NCBI GenBank assembly: GCA_009774245.1
Contig: VSNM01000009.1
Location: 48,193-112,192, forward strand
Direction: 5' to 3'
Length of the DNA stretch: 64,000 nucleotides
Origin: Lachnospiraceae bacterium
GTDB lineage: Bacteria; Bacillota; Clostridia; Lachnospirales; Lachnospiraceae
The notes beneath the pieces were generated by a model. That model searched no databases and was not told the origin of the DNA. It worked only from the letters and a program-made list of their open reading frames with translations. Numbering within the stretch: position 1 is the first letter of the stretch; every line of letters begins with the position of its first letter. Shown in pieces: positions 45,520 through 55,366 of the stretch. The translations under genes were made by a program, and so were the position numbers.

Positions 45520-45998
45520 GTAAAAAAGCAGTATTGGGCGCAATTGGTTCGGCAGTTCTGGGTGCGGCGGCTGGGGCGTCTGTTGTAGGAAAACGTATGG
45601 ACGAAGAAAGAACCAGACAGAAAGAACTGGCGGACAAGCATCTTGCGCTGTTTGTCATGATGTGCGACTGGATGCGGCAGAGTCAGGAAGGAAGGTCGCT
45701 TGGCGGTTATCTGAAAGAAGCGGGATACAGGCGTGTGGCGGTTTACGGCCTTAGCTATGCGGGAGAGAGGGTGCTTGATGAACTGTTTAATCATGGGATT
45801 GAGGTACCCTATGCGATTGACAGGCAGAGGGATTCAACGTATTTTGCTGTTAAAGTCTGTCGTCCGGAAGACGAATTGAGGGAAGTAGATGCCGTCATTG
45901 TCACCGCGATCACATTTTATGATGAAATCAGGGAACAGTTGGAAAGCATGCTTAGCTGTCCCATTCTGTCACTGGAAGATATTATTCGGGAAATGTGA
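45516..45998 (+). CDS. Stand-alone Rossmann-like module with hydrophobic N-terminus, copy 2
   Basis: 160 residues beginning in an ATGA overlap with the upstream transferase, with AGGAGG in place. The N-terminal 25 residues are rich in Ala, Gly and Val (VLGAIGSAVLGAAAGASVVG), enough for a membrane insertion or a glycine-zipper helix. Then come a charged helix and KHLALFVMMCDWM, almost as in the copy at 42646. The module follows: VAVYGLSYAGERVLDEL, VDAVIVTAITFYDEI, CPILSLEDII. Function unknown; see the finding on the shared module. Confidence 0.7.
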   Translation: MSKKAVLGAIGSAVLGAAAGASVVGKRMDEERTRQKELADKHLALFVMMCDWMRQSQEGRSLGGYLKEAGYRRVAVYGLSYAGERVLDELFNHGIEVPYAIDRQRDSTYFAVKVCRPEDELREVDAVIVTAITFYDEIREQLESMLSCPILSLEDIIREM

Positions 45999-46012
45999 AC
46001 TAGGGAGCGGAC

Positions 46013-47194
46013 ATGATTAGTGTGATCGTACCTGTATATAATATTGACAGTGTGATCGGGGAGTGTCTGGACAGTATCCTTGGACAGACATATCAGGATC
46101 TGCAGATCATAGTGGTGGATGATGGATCAACGGACAATTCAGGAAAGATCTGTGATGCATATGCGTATCAGGACAGGCGTGTCCAGGTAGTCCATACAAG
46201 GAACTGCGGGCTGGTAGCCGCGCGGAAAAAGGGATTATCGTATGCAAAGGGCGAGTATATTGGTTTTGTCGATGGAGATGACTGGATACAACCTCAGATG
46301 TATGAAGAGCTGTTGGCAGAAATTGTTGATACAGACGCAGATTTTGTACATTTTGGTTTTTGGGAAAAATCCGGTGGACGGAGTATACCACACTTAAAAT
46401 TTGAGGAAGGCGTATTTGATTTACCTGGCGGAGCAGATGGTTTTATTAGGAAATTTGTTCTGCGGGAGGACTATTCAGAATACGAAAGCATGACCTACAG
46501 TATCTGGTCGAAACTGTTCCGCAGGGATATTATCTGTGCAGCTTATGAAAAAGTGCCAGATGATCTGAACGTGGGCGAAGATCTGGCGGCTCTTTGTTTC
46601 TGCATTATGGAGGGCAGGCGTATAGTACTGCGTAGAAAGGCGTTTTATCAATACCGTGTCTGGAATAAGTCATTAAGCCATAATGGAAGCGGACTTGATA
46701 AAGCAGTGAAGCGGGCTATGGTATACCGTTTTTTGCGGACGATTTTTTCACGGTATCATTGCCTGGACGAAATGGAAAAATCCCTGCACACATATCTGAC
46801 ATTGCATCTGTACAGTGGTCTGCAGGAAGAGGCTGCATTGGGTGTACGGATTCCGTTTTTTCAGATAGATCATATAGATATTCTGTTTGGAAAAAAACTT
46901 GTTTTGTATGGCGCTGGTTGTGTGGGGCAGGATTATTATGTACAGATCCAAAAATATGTACAATGTAATTTAATGGCATGGGTTGACCAAGGGTATAAAG
47001 GTATTTGTTTCGACTATGCAGAAGTGACAGATCCGGAAAAACTTAGCAATATCGATTTTGATATCATTCTCATTGCGGTTGAGAGAGAATCCGTGGCAGA
47101 GGAAATACGGTCAGAGCTGATGTTACGGGGAATAGCGGAGAGTAGGATCCAATGGTATCCGCCAGTTTATGTATATGGACGGAAAGGGGAGTGA
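46013..47194 (+). CDS. Family 2 glycosyltransferase with C-terminal Rossmann-like module
   Basis: 393 residues. The first 220 residues are a GT-A family 2 transferase: SVIVPVYNIDSVIGECL at the start, VVDDGSTDNS, and GFVDGDDWIQPQMY with the metal-binding aspartates. The last 100 residues are the recurring module (LVLYGAGCVGQDYYVQI, AWVDQ, IILIAVERESVAEEI). It adds a sugar from a nucleotide donor. The next gene starts at or before its stop codon. Confidence 0.85.
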   Translation: MISVIVPVYNIDSVIGECLDSILGQTYQDLQIIVVDDGSTDNSGKICDAYAYQDRRVQVVHTRNCGLVAARKKGLSYAKGEYIGFVDGDDWIQPQMYEELLAEIVDTDADFVHFGFWEKSGGRSIPHLKFEEGVFDLPGGADGFIRKFVLREDYSEYESMTYSIWSKLFRRDIICAAYEKVPDDLNVGEDLAALCFCIMEGRRIVLRRKAFYQYRVWNKSLSHNGSGLDKAVKRAMVYRFLRTIFSRYHCLDEMEKSLHTYLTLHLYSGLQEEAALGVRIPFFQIDHIDILFGKKLVLYGAGCVGQDYYVQIQKYVQCNLMAWVDQGYKGICFDYAEVTDPEKLSNIDFDIILIAVERESVAEEIRSELMLRGIAESRIQWYPPVYVYGRKGE

Positions 47195-47205
47195 AAGATG
47201 TTATT

Positions 47206-48693
47206 ATGAAAAAAATATTATTTATCATCTGGTCGTATTCCCTTGGCGGCGGTGCGGAGTCGGCTCTTACAACGATTGTGAACCATCTGAATCCGCAAAA
47301 GTATCAGATTGGGATCATGGAGGTTTATCACAGCACAGTAAAGAAGGAACCTGTAAATCCTAATATTAAGATCTATGCACCGATTACTTTTGAGGGAGAC
47401 AAGGATTATCGGAAGAAAATGTATTACATACATCGGGATTCGGACAGGGTAATCAGGAGATATGTTCCATCAGGGTATGATTTGTATGTCTCTTTTAATT
47501 ATCAGATACCCAGTTTCCTGTTACCAAAAGGAGCCAGAAATATCGCATGGGTGAATGAGACGGTTTATAATCTTGCGGATAAGGGAATGGAAAATTGCCG
47601 CTCCCTGCAGGACAGCGCTTTTGAGAACGCTGCAAAAATTGTTTCTATCAGTGATTTTACGACAAAAGCAATACAAGCGTTATTCCCGGTACATTCAGAC
47701 AAACTTGTGGAAATTTATAATTCAGTGGATATCTCTGGGGTAAGGAAAAGGGCGGAAAGTGATACAGGGATCAGGCTGCAGCGTCCGGCGGTTGCCTGGG
47801 TGGGGAGATTCGATGCGAATAAGAATCCGCTGCGGATGGTAGACATCTTTCAAAAGGTTCATCAAAAAAACAGTCAGGTGCATTTATACTTTATGGGAAA
47901 GGGTGAACTGGAAACTCCGATACTGGACAAATCCAGCGGGTACGGTTTGCAGGAGCATGTTCATATGCTGGGGTATCTCGACAATCCGTTTCCGGTCATA
48001 AAACAGGCGGATGTCTGCTGTATGACCTCCAGATCAGAGGGATTTCCTATGAGTCTATTGGAGTGTGTCGCGCTGGGTGTTCCGTTTGTATCTACCGAGA
48101 TAGGAGGGGCGCGGATTCTGGCAAACGAGGAGCGCTGCGGAAGAATTTTCTCGGAGGACGATGAAGCGGCAAAAGAGATCCTGACGCTGTTAAGTCAACC
48201 AGAAGAGTGCCTGCAAGATGAGTGTGCCAGGTCAATTGAGCGGTTTGACTTAGGTGCCTATCTCTCCAAGATCGAGATGTTATTTGATGAGGTGCTGGAA
48301 CAGAAAAGGGATACCAGGAATGAATCAGTGGAAGATACCAGAGAAGATACTGTTGTATTAGAAGACCGAGAATACTATTACCGGTTTCCAGAGAATCTGA
48401 TTCCCAGAGGATCAAGGATTATATTATATGGCGCAGGCGATGTGGGAACAAATTTTTATTATTACATAAAGGAAACGGGCGTTTGCAAGATAGTGGCATG
48501 GGTTGATGCGGCAGCAGAAAAATACAGGGCACTTGGCAGGGATGTACAGGATATTGATGTGATCTGGACTGCGGAGTATGATGCAGTTCTTATATCAGTT
48601 ATGCAGAGCGATGCTGTACAGGAAGTTCGCAGTACACTGCACAGGAGAGGTATTTCTGATGACAAGATTTTATGGACAAAACCAATATTTTAG
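47206..48693 (+). CDS. Family 4 glycosyltransferase with C-terminal Rossmann-like module
   Basis: 495 residues from ATG 47206 (MKKILFIIWSYSLGGG); an in-frame GTG at 47191 overlapping the previous stop is an alternative. The GT-B core has GGGAESALTTIV, VAWVGRFDANKNPLRM and SRSEGFPMSLLECVALGVP. After a charged linker (about 360-390) the last 100 residues are the recurring module: IILYGAGDVGTNFYYYI, AWVDAA, AVLISVMQSDAVQEV, RRGISDDKIL. This arrangement repeats in the genes at 46013, 49968 and 51612. Confidence 0.87.
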   Translation: MKKILFIIWSYSLGGGAESALTTIVNHLNPQKYQIGIMEVYHSTVKKEPVNPNIKIYAPITFEGDKDYRKKMYYIHRDSDRVIRRYVPSGYDLYVSFNYQIPSFLLPKGARNIAWVNETVYNLADKGMENCRSLQDSAFENAAKIVSISDFTTKAIQALFPVHSDKLVEIYNSVDISGVRKRAESDTGIRLQRPAVAWVGRFDANKNPLRMVDIFQKVHQKNSQVHLYFMGKGELETPILDKSSGYGLQEHVHMLGYLDNPFPVIKQADVCCMTSRSEGFPMSLLECVALGVPFVSTEIGGARILANEERCGRIFSEDDEAAKEILTLLSQPEECLQDECARSIERFDLGAYLSKIEMLFDEVLEQKRDTRNESVEDTREDTVVLEDREYYYRFPENLIPRGSRIILYGAGDVGTNFYYYIKETGVCKIVAWVDAAAEKYRALGRDVQDIDVIWTAEYDAVLISVMQSDAVQEVRSTLHRRGISDDKILWTKPIF

Positions 48694-48732
48694 GAGCCAT
48701 GAAGACAGGCAGAAAATAGAGGATGTGGATAT

Positions 48733-49980
48733 ATGGATAATCAGTATACGGCTTTGCTGGAGGAACTGCATAACAAAAAGTTAATTGCATTCGGCTGCGG
48801 GAAGTATTTTAGGGAATTTTTGCTGCGATACCCTTCTCTGGCGGGAGAGATCGCGTTAATTTTGGATAATCATCCCCAAAGTGATGTGTATACATATGAT
48901 AAATTTTGTATTCCGGTCATGTATCCGGCGGAAATAAACAGGTTTGACTTATCGAATTATATCATTATTTTTTGTGCCGGGAGCTGGAAAGAGATGAAGG
49001 AACAGCTTGATGGAATTGCCGGTCAGGAATATATTTGCTTTCATTATCCCTTGAATATTGATTACAGAAAGAACCGGCCACTTGGAATATTTCACAGGAT
49101 TGTTGTCCCGTCTGTTGAAATATTAAAAGAGTACTCCGTCATGGAAAAGGCAGCAAAACTGTTAGGGATTGAGGGAGAATCAAAAATACCGGAATGTCTT
49201 ATAAAGGGTACAATTCATACAATCCCGCGTCTTACGGTAGCCCTGACACCAAGATGTTCATTGCGGTGCAAGGAGTGTAATAATCTCATGTGGAGGTTTT
49301 CAGATCACAGTGACCTGCAGGCTGAAAAGATTATATCCTCTCTGCAAAATGTAATAGATGCCATGGATCTGATACCGTGCGTTGAACTGATAGGCGGGGA
49401 ACCGTTTGCGGCTGGGAACCTGAATCATGTACTGGACTTTTTGCTGAAACAGAAAAATGTGATGGTGATAGAAATCACGACAAATGCGACAATAATGCCT
49501 TCAGTGGAAACTTTAAACAGACTGAAAAATCAGAAGATATATATTCATGTCAGCAGCTATGGGCATGTTGTGGACCAGCGCAGGTTTATCAGTTGTATGC
49601 AGGAAAATAATATACAATACAGACTGCTTGAGTTTCAAAACCAGTGGGTGTCCACAGGAGGAATTGAAAAACGCAACAGGGACGCAGATGAACTGATGTA
49701 TCAATATTATCATTGTACCTCTGGCAATCTCTGCAAAACCTTGTGGGAGAACAAGCTCTATCCCTGTGCGCGTGCAGCAAGCCTGGCAGCTTTGGGGATT
49801 ATGGCGGACTGTCCATATATTGACTGCCTTCAAAAAGAAGATATCAGGGAGAGACTTTATTCTTTTTATCTTGTTCCTTCCTGTGGACCGTGCGATTACT
49901 GTGATGTCGCAGTGGCAGATCCCGTCTATGTAGAACCGGCAGTGCAGCTTGACAGAACGGAGGACATATGCGGGCAGTAG
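48733..49980 (+). CDS. Radical SAM enzyme with N-terminal Rossmann-like module
   Basis: 415 residues. Residues about 14-110 are the recurring module (LIAFGCGKYFREFLLRY, LILDN, YIIIFCAGSWKEMK). The radical SAM domain follows with the CxxxCxxC cluster motif in TPRCSLRCKECNNL (about residue 176) and IGGEPF. The C-terminus has extra cysteines (NLCKTLW, YPCARAA, CPYIDCLQ and CGPCDYC), suggesting auxiliary iron-sulfur clusters. It differs from the two radical SAM genes at 22280 and 23355 and stands amid glycosyltransferases, so it may modify a sugar on the growing glycan. The substrate is unknown. Confidence 0.8.
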   Translation: MDNQYTALLEELHNKKLIAFGCGKYFREFLLRYPSLAGEIALILDNHPQSDVYTYDKFCIPVMYPAEINRFDLSNYIIIFCAGSWKEMKEQLDGIAGQEYICFHYPLNIDYRKNRPLGIFHRIVVPSVEILKEYSVMEKAAKLLGIEGESKIPECLIKGTIHTIPRLTVALTPRCSLRCKECNNLMWRFSDHSDLQAEKIISSLQNVIDAMDLIPCVELIGGEPFAAGNLNHVLDFLLKQKNVMVIEITTNATIMPSVETLNRLKNQKIYIHVSSYGHVVDQRRFISCMQENNIQYRLLEFQNQWVSTGGIEKRNRDADELMYQYYHCTSGNLCKTLWENKLYPCARAASLAALGIMADCPYIDCLQKEDIRERLYSFYLVPSCGPCDYCDVAVADPVYVEPAVQLDRTEDICGQ

Positions 49981-51608
49981 AGACAGTCATGAAATATTAT
50001 GTTCAATACGGGAAGGACACAGCGAAGTGCGCTGCAGATTATTTGAAAAATGGTGCAGGGAAAGGCGGTACGCACAGGAAAATAAAAAAAATAGCAGTTT
50101 ATTATCCTGTGATGAACCGTGGGGGCGTCCAGCGGGTAATATCCCTTCTTCTTCCGATATATAGCCGCTTACATTACGATGTGATACTGATCACAGAACA
50201 GATATCAGATGAGGATTATGAGATACCAAAATGGGTGAGACGGTTTGTCATAACAAGTGAGAGACAGGCATTGTCAGACCAGCGCAGTTTTTGGAATAGA
50301 TACCAGGAGCTGGGGAGCATCTTAGCCACGGAGTCGGTGGATTTGTTTCTCCATCATGGTGTCCGGCAGGCGCTTTTTATATACGATGTTATGTTATCCA
50401 AAACTGCAGGCGTGTACACGGTGGCCGAGAAGCATCAGGTGTTCACACAAGGGTTCTGTGATATGAAGGATTTGTTCTGGGTTCATCTGGCTGCTTTTCA
50501 GATCATAGACGGGCTTGTCGTTCTTTCGACAGCGGAGGAGACTTATTGGAGAACGTTTGGAATCAATGCTTTTTACATAGAAAATCCAATGAACGAGCGC
50601 TTAAAGACCGTGGACTGCGGCGGGCAGAAAGACTGTATTTCATGGGCTGGGAGACTTGATGTATATTCAAAACAGTATTTTGACATTCTTAAGGTTGCTG
50701 TGATTGTAAAAAAGTCCCATCCGGAAGTCCGGTTCAGAATGTTCGGAAGCGGCAGCAAGGCAAAAATCCGGGAATTGACGAAGTGCATCGAAAGATATGG
50801 ACTGAAAGATTATGTCATTTTCTGCGGATATGAGACAGACATCGCACAGATGTATAAAAATACAAGGATTCAGCTCGTAACATCGGCATATGAGGGATTC
50901 CCCATGGTGGTTTATGAAAGTAAAATCTTAGGGATTCCTATGGTTTTGTATGATCTGCCTTATCTGGAACTATTGAAAAACGGGCTTGGGTATCTTTCGG
51001 TACCAAGCGGGGATATCAGGGGGATTGCGGAGAATATCTGCAGGATACTGGATCATCCTGAATTGGAGGCGGCGCTGAGCCGGGAGGCTAAGGTCAGTCT
51101 GCAGGATTTTAGCAATGAGACAGTGGCACGAAAGTGGAGTCTTTTATTTCACAATATAGAAAAACATATATTGCGGGAAGATGGAATCAATGAACAATAT
51201 GGCATGATATTAAAAACAATGCATAGGCATTATGCGGTGGCCCAGAGAAAGTACGAAAAACTTTTGTGGGATTCAGAACAGTCTGTGCTGACATATCATG
51301 TCAGAAAAGAGATGAAAAAGGGAAAGAAACCTGTCATATGCCCATATGGTACAGTAGGAAAGAGGGTTAAAAGGATGCTGAACGAGAAAGGCATCCAGGA
51401 AGCATATATCGTGGATAACGGGATTTCACAGAAAGGGCAGGGAATACTTTCCCTGGCGGATTTAAAGGAAATGGACTGTGGGGAGTATCTTTTTATTGTC
51501 TGTTGTGAAGACGAGGATCTGAAAGAATGGTTTCAGGATCAGTTGCGGAAAACAGCAGGTACAGAGAGCATTCTGTATTATGATGCAGCATTGGAAGGGG
51601 AGAGTTAA
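49968..51608 (+). CDS. Family 4 glycosyltransferase with C-terminal Rossmann-like module
   Basis: 546 residues; ATG 49968 follows GGAGGAC and overlaps the previous gene by 13 bases. The GT-B core starts near residue 45 (AVYYPVMNRGGVQRVI) and has ISWAGRLDVYSKQYFDIL and SAYEGFPMVVYESKILGIP. A helical linker is followed by a divergent copy of the recurring module at the end (PVICPYGTVGKRVKRML, YIVDN, YLFIVCCEDEDLKEW). The N-terminal 40 residues are basic. Confidence 0.85.
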   Translation: MRAVETVMKYYVQYGKDTAKCAADYLKNGAGKGGTHRKIKKIAVYYPVMNRGGVQRVISLLLPIYSRLHYDVILITEQISDEDYEIPKWVRRFVITSERQALSDQRSFWNRYQELGSILATESVDLFLHHGVRQALFIYDVMLSKTAGVYTVAEKHQVFTQGFCDMKDLFWVHLAAFQIIDGLVVLSTAEETYWRTFGINAFYIENPMNERLKTVDCGGQKDCISWAGRLDVYSKQYFDILKVAVIVKKSHPEVRFRMFGSGSKAKIRELTKCIERYGLKDYVIFCGYETDIAQMYKNTRIQLVTSAYEGFPMVVYESKILGIPMVLYDLPYLELLKNGLGYLSVPSGDIRGIAENICRILDHPELEAALSREAKVSLQDFSNETVARKWSLLFHNIEKHILREDGINEQYGMILKTMHRHYAVAQRKYEKLLWDSEQSVLTYHVRKEMKKGKKPVICPYGTVGKRVKRMLNEKGIQEAYIVDNGISQKGQGILSLADLKEMDCGEYLFIVCCEDEDLKEWFQDQLRKTAGTESILYYDAALEGES

Positions 51609-51611
51609 TAC

Positions 51612-52877
51612 ATGGTTCTGGTATCAGTGGTCATACCAATATACAATGCGGGGCAGTACATAAAGGAGTGTTTAAACAGCGTTACCAGCCAGACGTTGCA
51701 GGATTTGGAGATTATTTGTGTGGACGATGGTTCAACAGATGATTCGCGGGATATTGTAAAGGAATGTCAGACTGCTGACGCAAGGATCAAACTGTTTGTG
51801 CAGGAAAACCAGGGATCGGGACCTGCGAGAAACAATGGACTGGGAGCGGCATGCGGAAAGTATGTGGCGTTTCTTGACGCGGATGACTTCTGGCATGATG
51901 AGCTGGTCTTGGAGAAGGTTGTGAGAGCGGCCGAAGAAAATGCAAGCGTTGTCACAGGGGCGTTCTGGGGAAATTATAAAGATGGGAAATACGAAAGATC
52001 AGGGCTACACAGGCGGTATTTTGAGAATGATAGTAGTGGGCGATGGATTGATTTCAGTGAAGAACAGGATTGCATCGGATATTGGAGTTATCTGTACCGA
52101 AGAGAATTTTTGCATAACAATGCGATCTGTTTTCCTGATTATTACAGGTTTCAGGATCCTCCCTTTCTGACAAAGACATTGTTGAAGGCAGAAAGATATT
52201 ATGTGGTTCCTGTAGATTGGTACTGCTATAGGACAGTATATAAAAATGCGCTTTCTACAGACCAAAAGACAGTTGATTTTATGAAAGGGGTTCATCAGGT
52301 ATTGGAACTTGCCCAAAGGCATCACCTCGAAAAGCTTACGGCTGAGATGATAAGACAGGTGAATGAGTTCAGCCAGTGCATTGTGAAAGGGATTGTCAGA
52401 GGAAATACAGAGATACTTGATCTGCTGGGACTGATTCAGAAACTTACTGCAGGAAGAAAGGAAGATCTTGAACCTGTTGTGTTTTTGCAGGAAGCAGTCT
52501 GGGAGAGGACTGAAGGAATCGTGGACAGGTTCCGTCGTAAACTTAGTGATTTTAATAAACTGGTTATATATGGCGCGGGGAAATATGGGCACTATCTGAT
52601 GGGATGGATTGAGAAAATGGATGACGATATAGAGATCATATTCGCGGAGACAAAGTGTGTGGAAGAACGTGTTGTGAGTGGGAAAAAGTGCGTCCAGATA
52701 GACCGGCTGGCAGCGGATATGGATGGGACGCTTGTGATTGTGGCTGTTACACCTGACGCACAGCCGCAGATGGAAACAAACCTGATCCGTCTGGGAATAA
52801 GCAATTATATAATGCTGGGCAGGGAGCTGATGACTGCGCTGGAGTGTATGGATTTTGACTGGGAGGGACGAAGATGA
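51612..52877 (+). CDS. Family 2 glycosyltransferase with C-terminal Rossmann-like module
   Basis: 421 residues, three bases after the preceding stop with GGGGAGAG upstream. The GT-A domain has SVVIPIYNAGQYIKECL, VDDGSTDDSRD and FLDADDFWHD. Middle residues (about 220-310) are helical. The C-terminal module reads LVIYGAGKYGHYLMGWI, then IEIIFAETK instead of the usual acidic turn, then LVIVAVTPDAQPQM. Translation probably couples to the next gene, whose start overlaps this stop. Confidence 0.87.
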   Translation: MVLVSVVIPIYNAGQYIKECLNSVTSQTLQDLEIICVDDGSTDDSRDIVKECQTADARIKLFVQENQGSGPARNNGLGAACGKYVAFLDADDFWHDELVLEKVVRAAEENASVVTGAFWGNYKDGKYERSGLHRRYFENDSSGRWIDFSEEQDCIGYWSYLYRREFLHNNAICFPDYYRFQDPPFLTKTLLKAERYYVVPVDWYCYRTVYKNALSTDQKTVDFMKGVHQVLELAQRHHLEKLTAEMIRQVNEFSQCIVKGIVRGNTEILDLLGLIQKLTAGRKEDLEPVVFLQEAVWERTEGIVDRFRRKLSDFNKLVIYGAGKYGHYLMGWIEKMDDDIEIIFAETKCVEERVVSGKKCVQIDRLAADMDGTLVIVAVTPDAQPQMETNLIRLGISNYIMLGRELMTALECMDFDWEGRR

Positions 52878-53929
52878 CATTTGCAGATACAAGAGAAATA
52901 TATAATCGTATGCAGGATGAAATCTCACAGAAATTGTTTGCCGCACGATTGAGCGTATCCGCGACGGGAAATGCAGGATATCTTACGATGCTTCCGGCAG
53001 AGTACAGAAATCTGGGCGCTGACATAGAGATCTTTCGGAACAGACTGCTTTTAGAAGATCACAAACAGACGATCATTTTTGGCGCGGGATTTAACGGGGT
53101 TGCAATCGCAAGACAGATACCAGTCAAATCGCTGGCTGCCTTTATAGATAATTTCCGGTGCGGTCAGACGGAACCCTATACCAATCTTCCTATATATTCT
53201 TTAAAAGACTATATTCGGAGATTTGGATCCGAAGATACAAAGTTTGTTATTTCTGTGAGTGACAGGAGCGTAGTGGGAAAGATGTATGTACAGTTGGCGG
53301 ATGAGGGCGTGAAGCCGGAATCAGTCCTGACCATTCCGGCAGAGTATCGGAACAGCACATCCCAGTATTTTGACCTGCTGACACCGGATGAACATGAGAC
53401 CTTTGTGGACTGCGGCTGTTATGATGCCAGCACGGCCTTTCACTTTGCGGGATGGTGCGGCGGTAAAGGATACGATAAAATCTGGTGTTTTGAGCCGGAC
53501 CGGGACTCGTATCAGACATGTAAAGAGCTGTGCTCTGGCCTGGCAGGGTGTAAGGTGTATCCTTATGGGATATCAGACAGGGCGGGAACGGCACCGTTTC
53601 AGTCCGGCCGGAAAGAGGAATCGAGAATTGTAAAAACGGACGACGCGTTAACAGATAACGTGATAGAGACGATTGTTCTGGATGAATTTCTGCGTGGTGA
53701 GCGTGTGACTTTTATTAAGATGGATATAGAGGGGGCGGAGCTGGATGCGCTCAGGGGAGCTTCCCAGATTATCAAAGAGCAGAAACCGAAACTTGCCATT
53801 TCAGTCTATCATAGGGATGACGATATTGTTGCGATACCAAAGCTGCTAACTGGGCTTAGGCCGGACTATAAACTATATCTCCGGCACTATAGTCTGCTGT
53901 TGAATGAGACTGTTTTATATGCGTGCTAG
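52874..53929 (+). CDS. FkbM-family methyltransferase with N-terminal Rossmann-like module, 2
   Basis: 351 residues with GGGAGGGACG upstream. Residues about 55-150 are the module (TIIFGAGFNGVAIARQI, AFIDN, FVISVSDRSVVGKM). Residues about 170-345 form the FkbM methyltransferase: FVDCGCYDASTAFHFAGW as motif I, WCFEPD, and FIKMDIEGAELDALRGA. It has the same domain order as the protein at 24452, but the two are not close copies. It probably O-methylates a sugar hydroxyl. It overlaps the preceding gene by four bases. Confidence 0.82.
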   Translation: MTFADTREIYNRMQDEISQKLFAARLSVSATGNAGYLTMLPAEYRNLGADIEIFRNRLLLEDHKQTIIFGAGFNGVAIARQIPVKSLAAFIDNFRCGQTEPYTNLPIYSLKDYIRRFGSEDTKFVISVSDRSVVGKMYVQLADEGVKPESVLTIPAEYRNSTSQYFDLLTPDEHETFVDCGCYDASTAFHFAGWCGGKGYDKIWCFEPDRDSYQTCKELCSGLAGCKVYPYGISDRAGTAPFQSGRKEESRIVKTDDALTDNVIETIVLDEFLRGERVTFIKMDIEGAELDALRGASQIIKEQKPKLAISVYHRDDDIVAIPKLLTGLRPDYKLYLRHYSLLLNETVLYAC

Positions 53930-53950
53930 ATTATGGGGAGTACAGTACAT

Positions 53951-55354
53951 ATGAAGGTTTTGCTTTTTGGGACAGGTGATTACTACAACAGATATAAAAA
54001 GTGGTTTGAGCCTTTGGAAGTCCTTGCACTGCTGGATAATTCCGAACAGAAACAGTATACGGTGATTGACGGATTAAGAGTATTGCCCCCTGCGGAGGGA
54101 GTGGGACTGAAATATGATGTGATCGTCATTTTGAGCTTTTATGTGAAACAGATGAGGCAGCAGCTTATTTCCTTGGGAGTAATGCCTGAAAAGATTTATC
54201 ATTTTTATGACCTGCACCAGTTGTTTGGTCAGAGCGTGGTGCGAAGACCAGTACAGTATTATCTGGGTGCGCGGGAACTGGCGGCGGATGTGTCGCTGAC
54301 AGTTCCTAAAATCCTGCTCTTATCGCATGACCTGACACTGGGCGGACCGGCGATCGCCCTTTTTCATACGGCAGAGATTTTGGAAAAAAAGGGATATAGG
54401 GTTGTGTTTGCCGCCATGTCTGGCGGACCGTTGCTGGACGAACTTATCAAAAGGGGAATCCCTGTTGTTGTGGATGAAAATCTGCAGATATCAACAATGC
54501 AGGAGACGGAATGGATCAGCGGGTTCTCGCTGTTGATATGCAATACCCTGAATTTTCATGTATTTCTTTCAGAGCGGGATACACGGATTCCGGTAGTATG
54601 GTGGCTTCATGACGCACGCTTTTTTTATGACGGAGTTGACAAAACGGTGATGAGGAAGATCCATAGTGAACATTTGAACATCATGGCTGTTGGGCCAGTT
54701 CCGGCGGCGGCCATAAAGGAGTTTCTGCCGGACATGGACTGCGGCGAGCTTTTGTACGGCGTTTCCGATACAGGACATGGTCTGGCAGTAAAGGAAAAAG
54801 ACAACAAAGTAAAATTTATTACGATCGGTTTTCTTGAAGACATTAAAGGACAGGATGTGCTGGTGGAGTCCGTGCAAAGATTGCCAGATCAGATTCGGAG
54901 CCAGTGTATTTTTTACATAGTTGGACATGATAAGACGCTGTTTGGCGAAAGGATTCATAGGGACAGCGCGGGAATCAGGGAGATCCGTTTTACCGGAAGC
55001 GTGGAGAGACAGGAAATCCACAGACTGCTGGAAAGCGCAGACGCTCTGATCTGTCCTTCAAGACAGGATTCGATGCCTACCGTTGCAGCGGAGGCAATGA
55101 TGCATTCTGTTCCGTGCATCCTGTCCGATGCGGCAGGTACATCAGCGTATGTCCGCGATGGAAATGACGGACTGATTTTTCCATCAGGAAATGTACAGGC
55201 GCTTACAGACAAAATCGAGTGGTGTGTCAATAACAGGAAAAAGCTAACGGGCATGGGAAAAAAAGCAAGGGAGCTATATGAAAAACATTTTTCAATTTCC
55301 GCGTTTGAAAAAAGATTAATAGAAGTTATTCGTGAGGCAATGGGATCGCAGTGA
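53951..55354 (+). CDS. Family 4 glycosyltransferase with N-terminal Rossmann-like module
   Basis: 467 residues from ATG 53951, which follows GGGGAG; an in-frame ATG at 53933 has no ribosome site. Residues 1-90 are the module (VLLFGTGDYYNRYKKWF, ALLDN, VIVILSFYVKQMRQQL). The GT-B core starts near residue 120 (ILLLSHDLTLGGPAIALF) and includes ITIGFLEDIKGQDVLV and SRQDSMPTVAAEAMMHSVP. Here the module is at the N-terminus, whereas in the other GT4 genes it is C-terminal. Confidence 0.85.
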   Translation: MKVLLFGTGDYYNRYKKWFEPLEVLALLDNSEQKQYTVIDGLRVLPPAEGVGLKYDVIVILSFYVKQMRQQLISLGVMPEKIYHFYDLHQLFGQSVVRRPVQYYLGARELAADVSLTVPKILLLSHDLTLGGPAIALFHTAEILEKKGYRVVFAAMSGGPLLDELIKRGIPVVVDENLQISTMQETEWISGFSLLICNTLNFHVFLSERDTRIPVVWWLHDARFFYDGVDKTVMRKIHSEHLNIMAVGPVPAAAIKEFLPDMDCGELLYGVSDTGHGLAVKEKDNKVKFITIGFLEDIKGQDVLVESVQRLPDQIRSQCIFYIVGHDKTLFGERIHRDSAGIREIRFTGSVERQEIHRLLESADALICPSRQDSMPTVAAEAMMHSVPCILSDAAGTSAYVRDGNDGLIFPSGNVQALTDKIEWCVNNRKKLTGMGKKARELYEKHFSISAFEKRLIEVIREAMGSQ

Positions 55355-55366
55355 CAAAAGTATGAG

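Noticed and set aside
52005..52946. A 313-codon minus-strand frame across the GT2 gene
   Set aside because: The plus-strand gene has clear GT-A motifs; the antisense frame has cysteine- and histidine-rich low-information sequence typical of a shadow.
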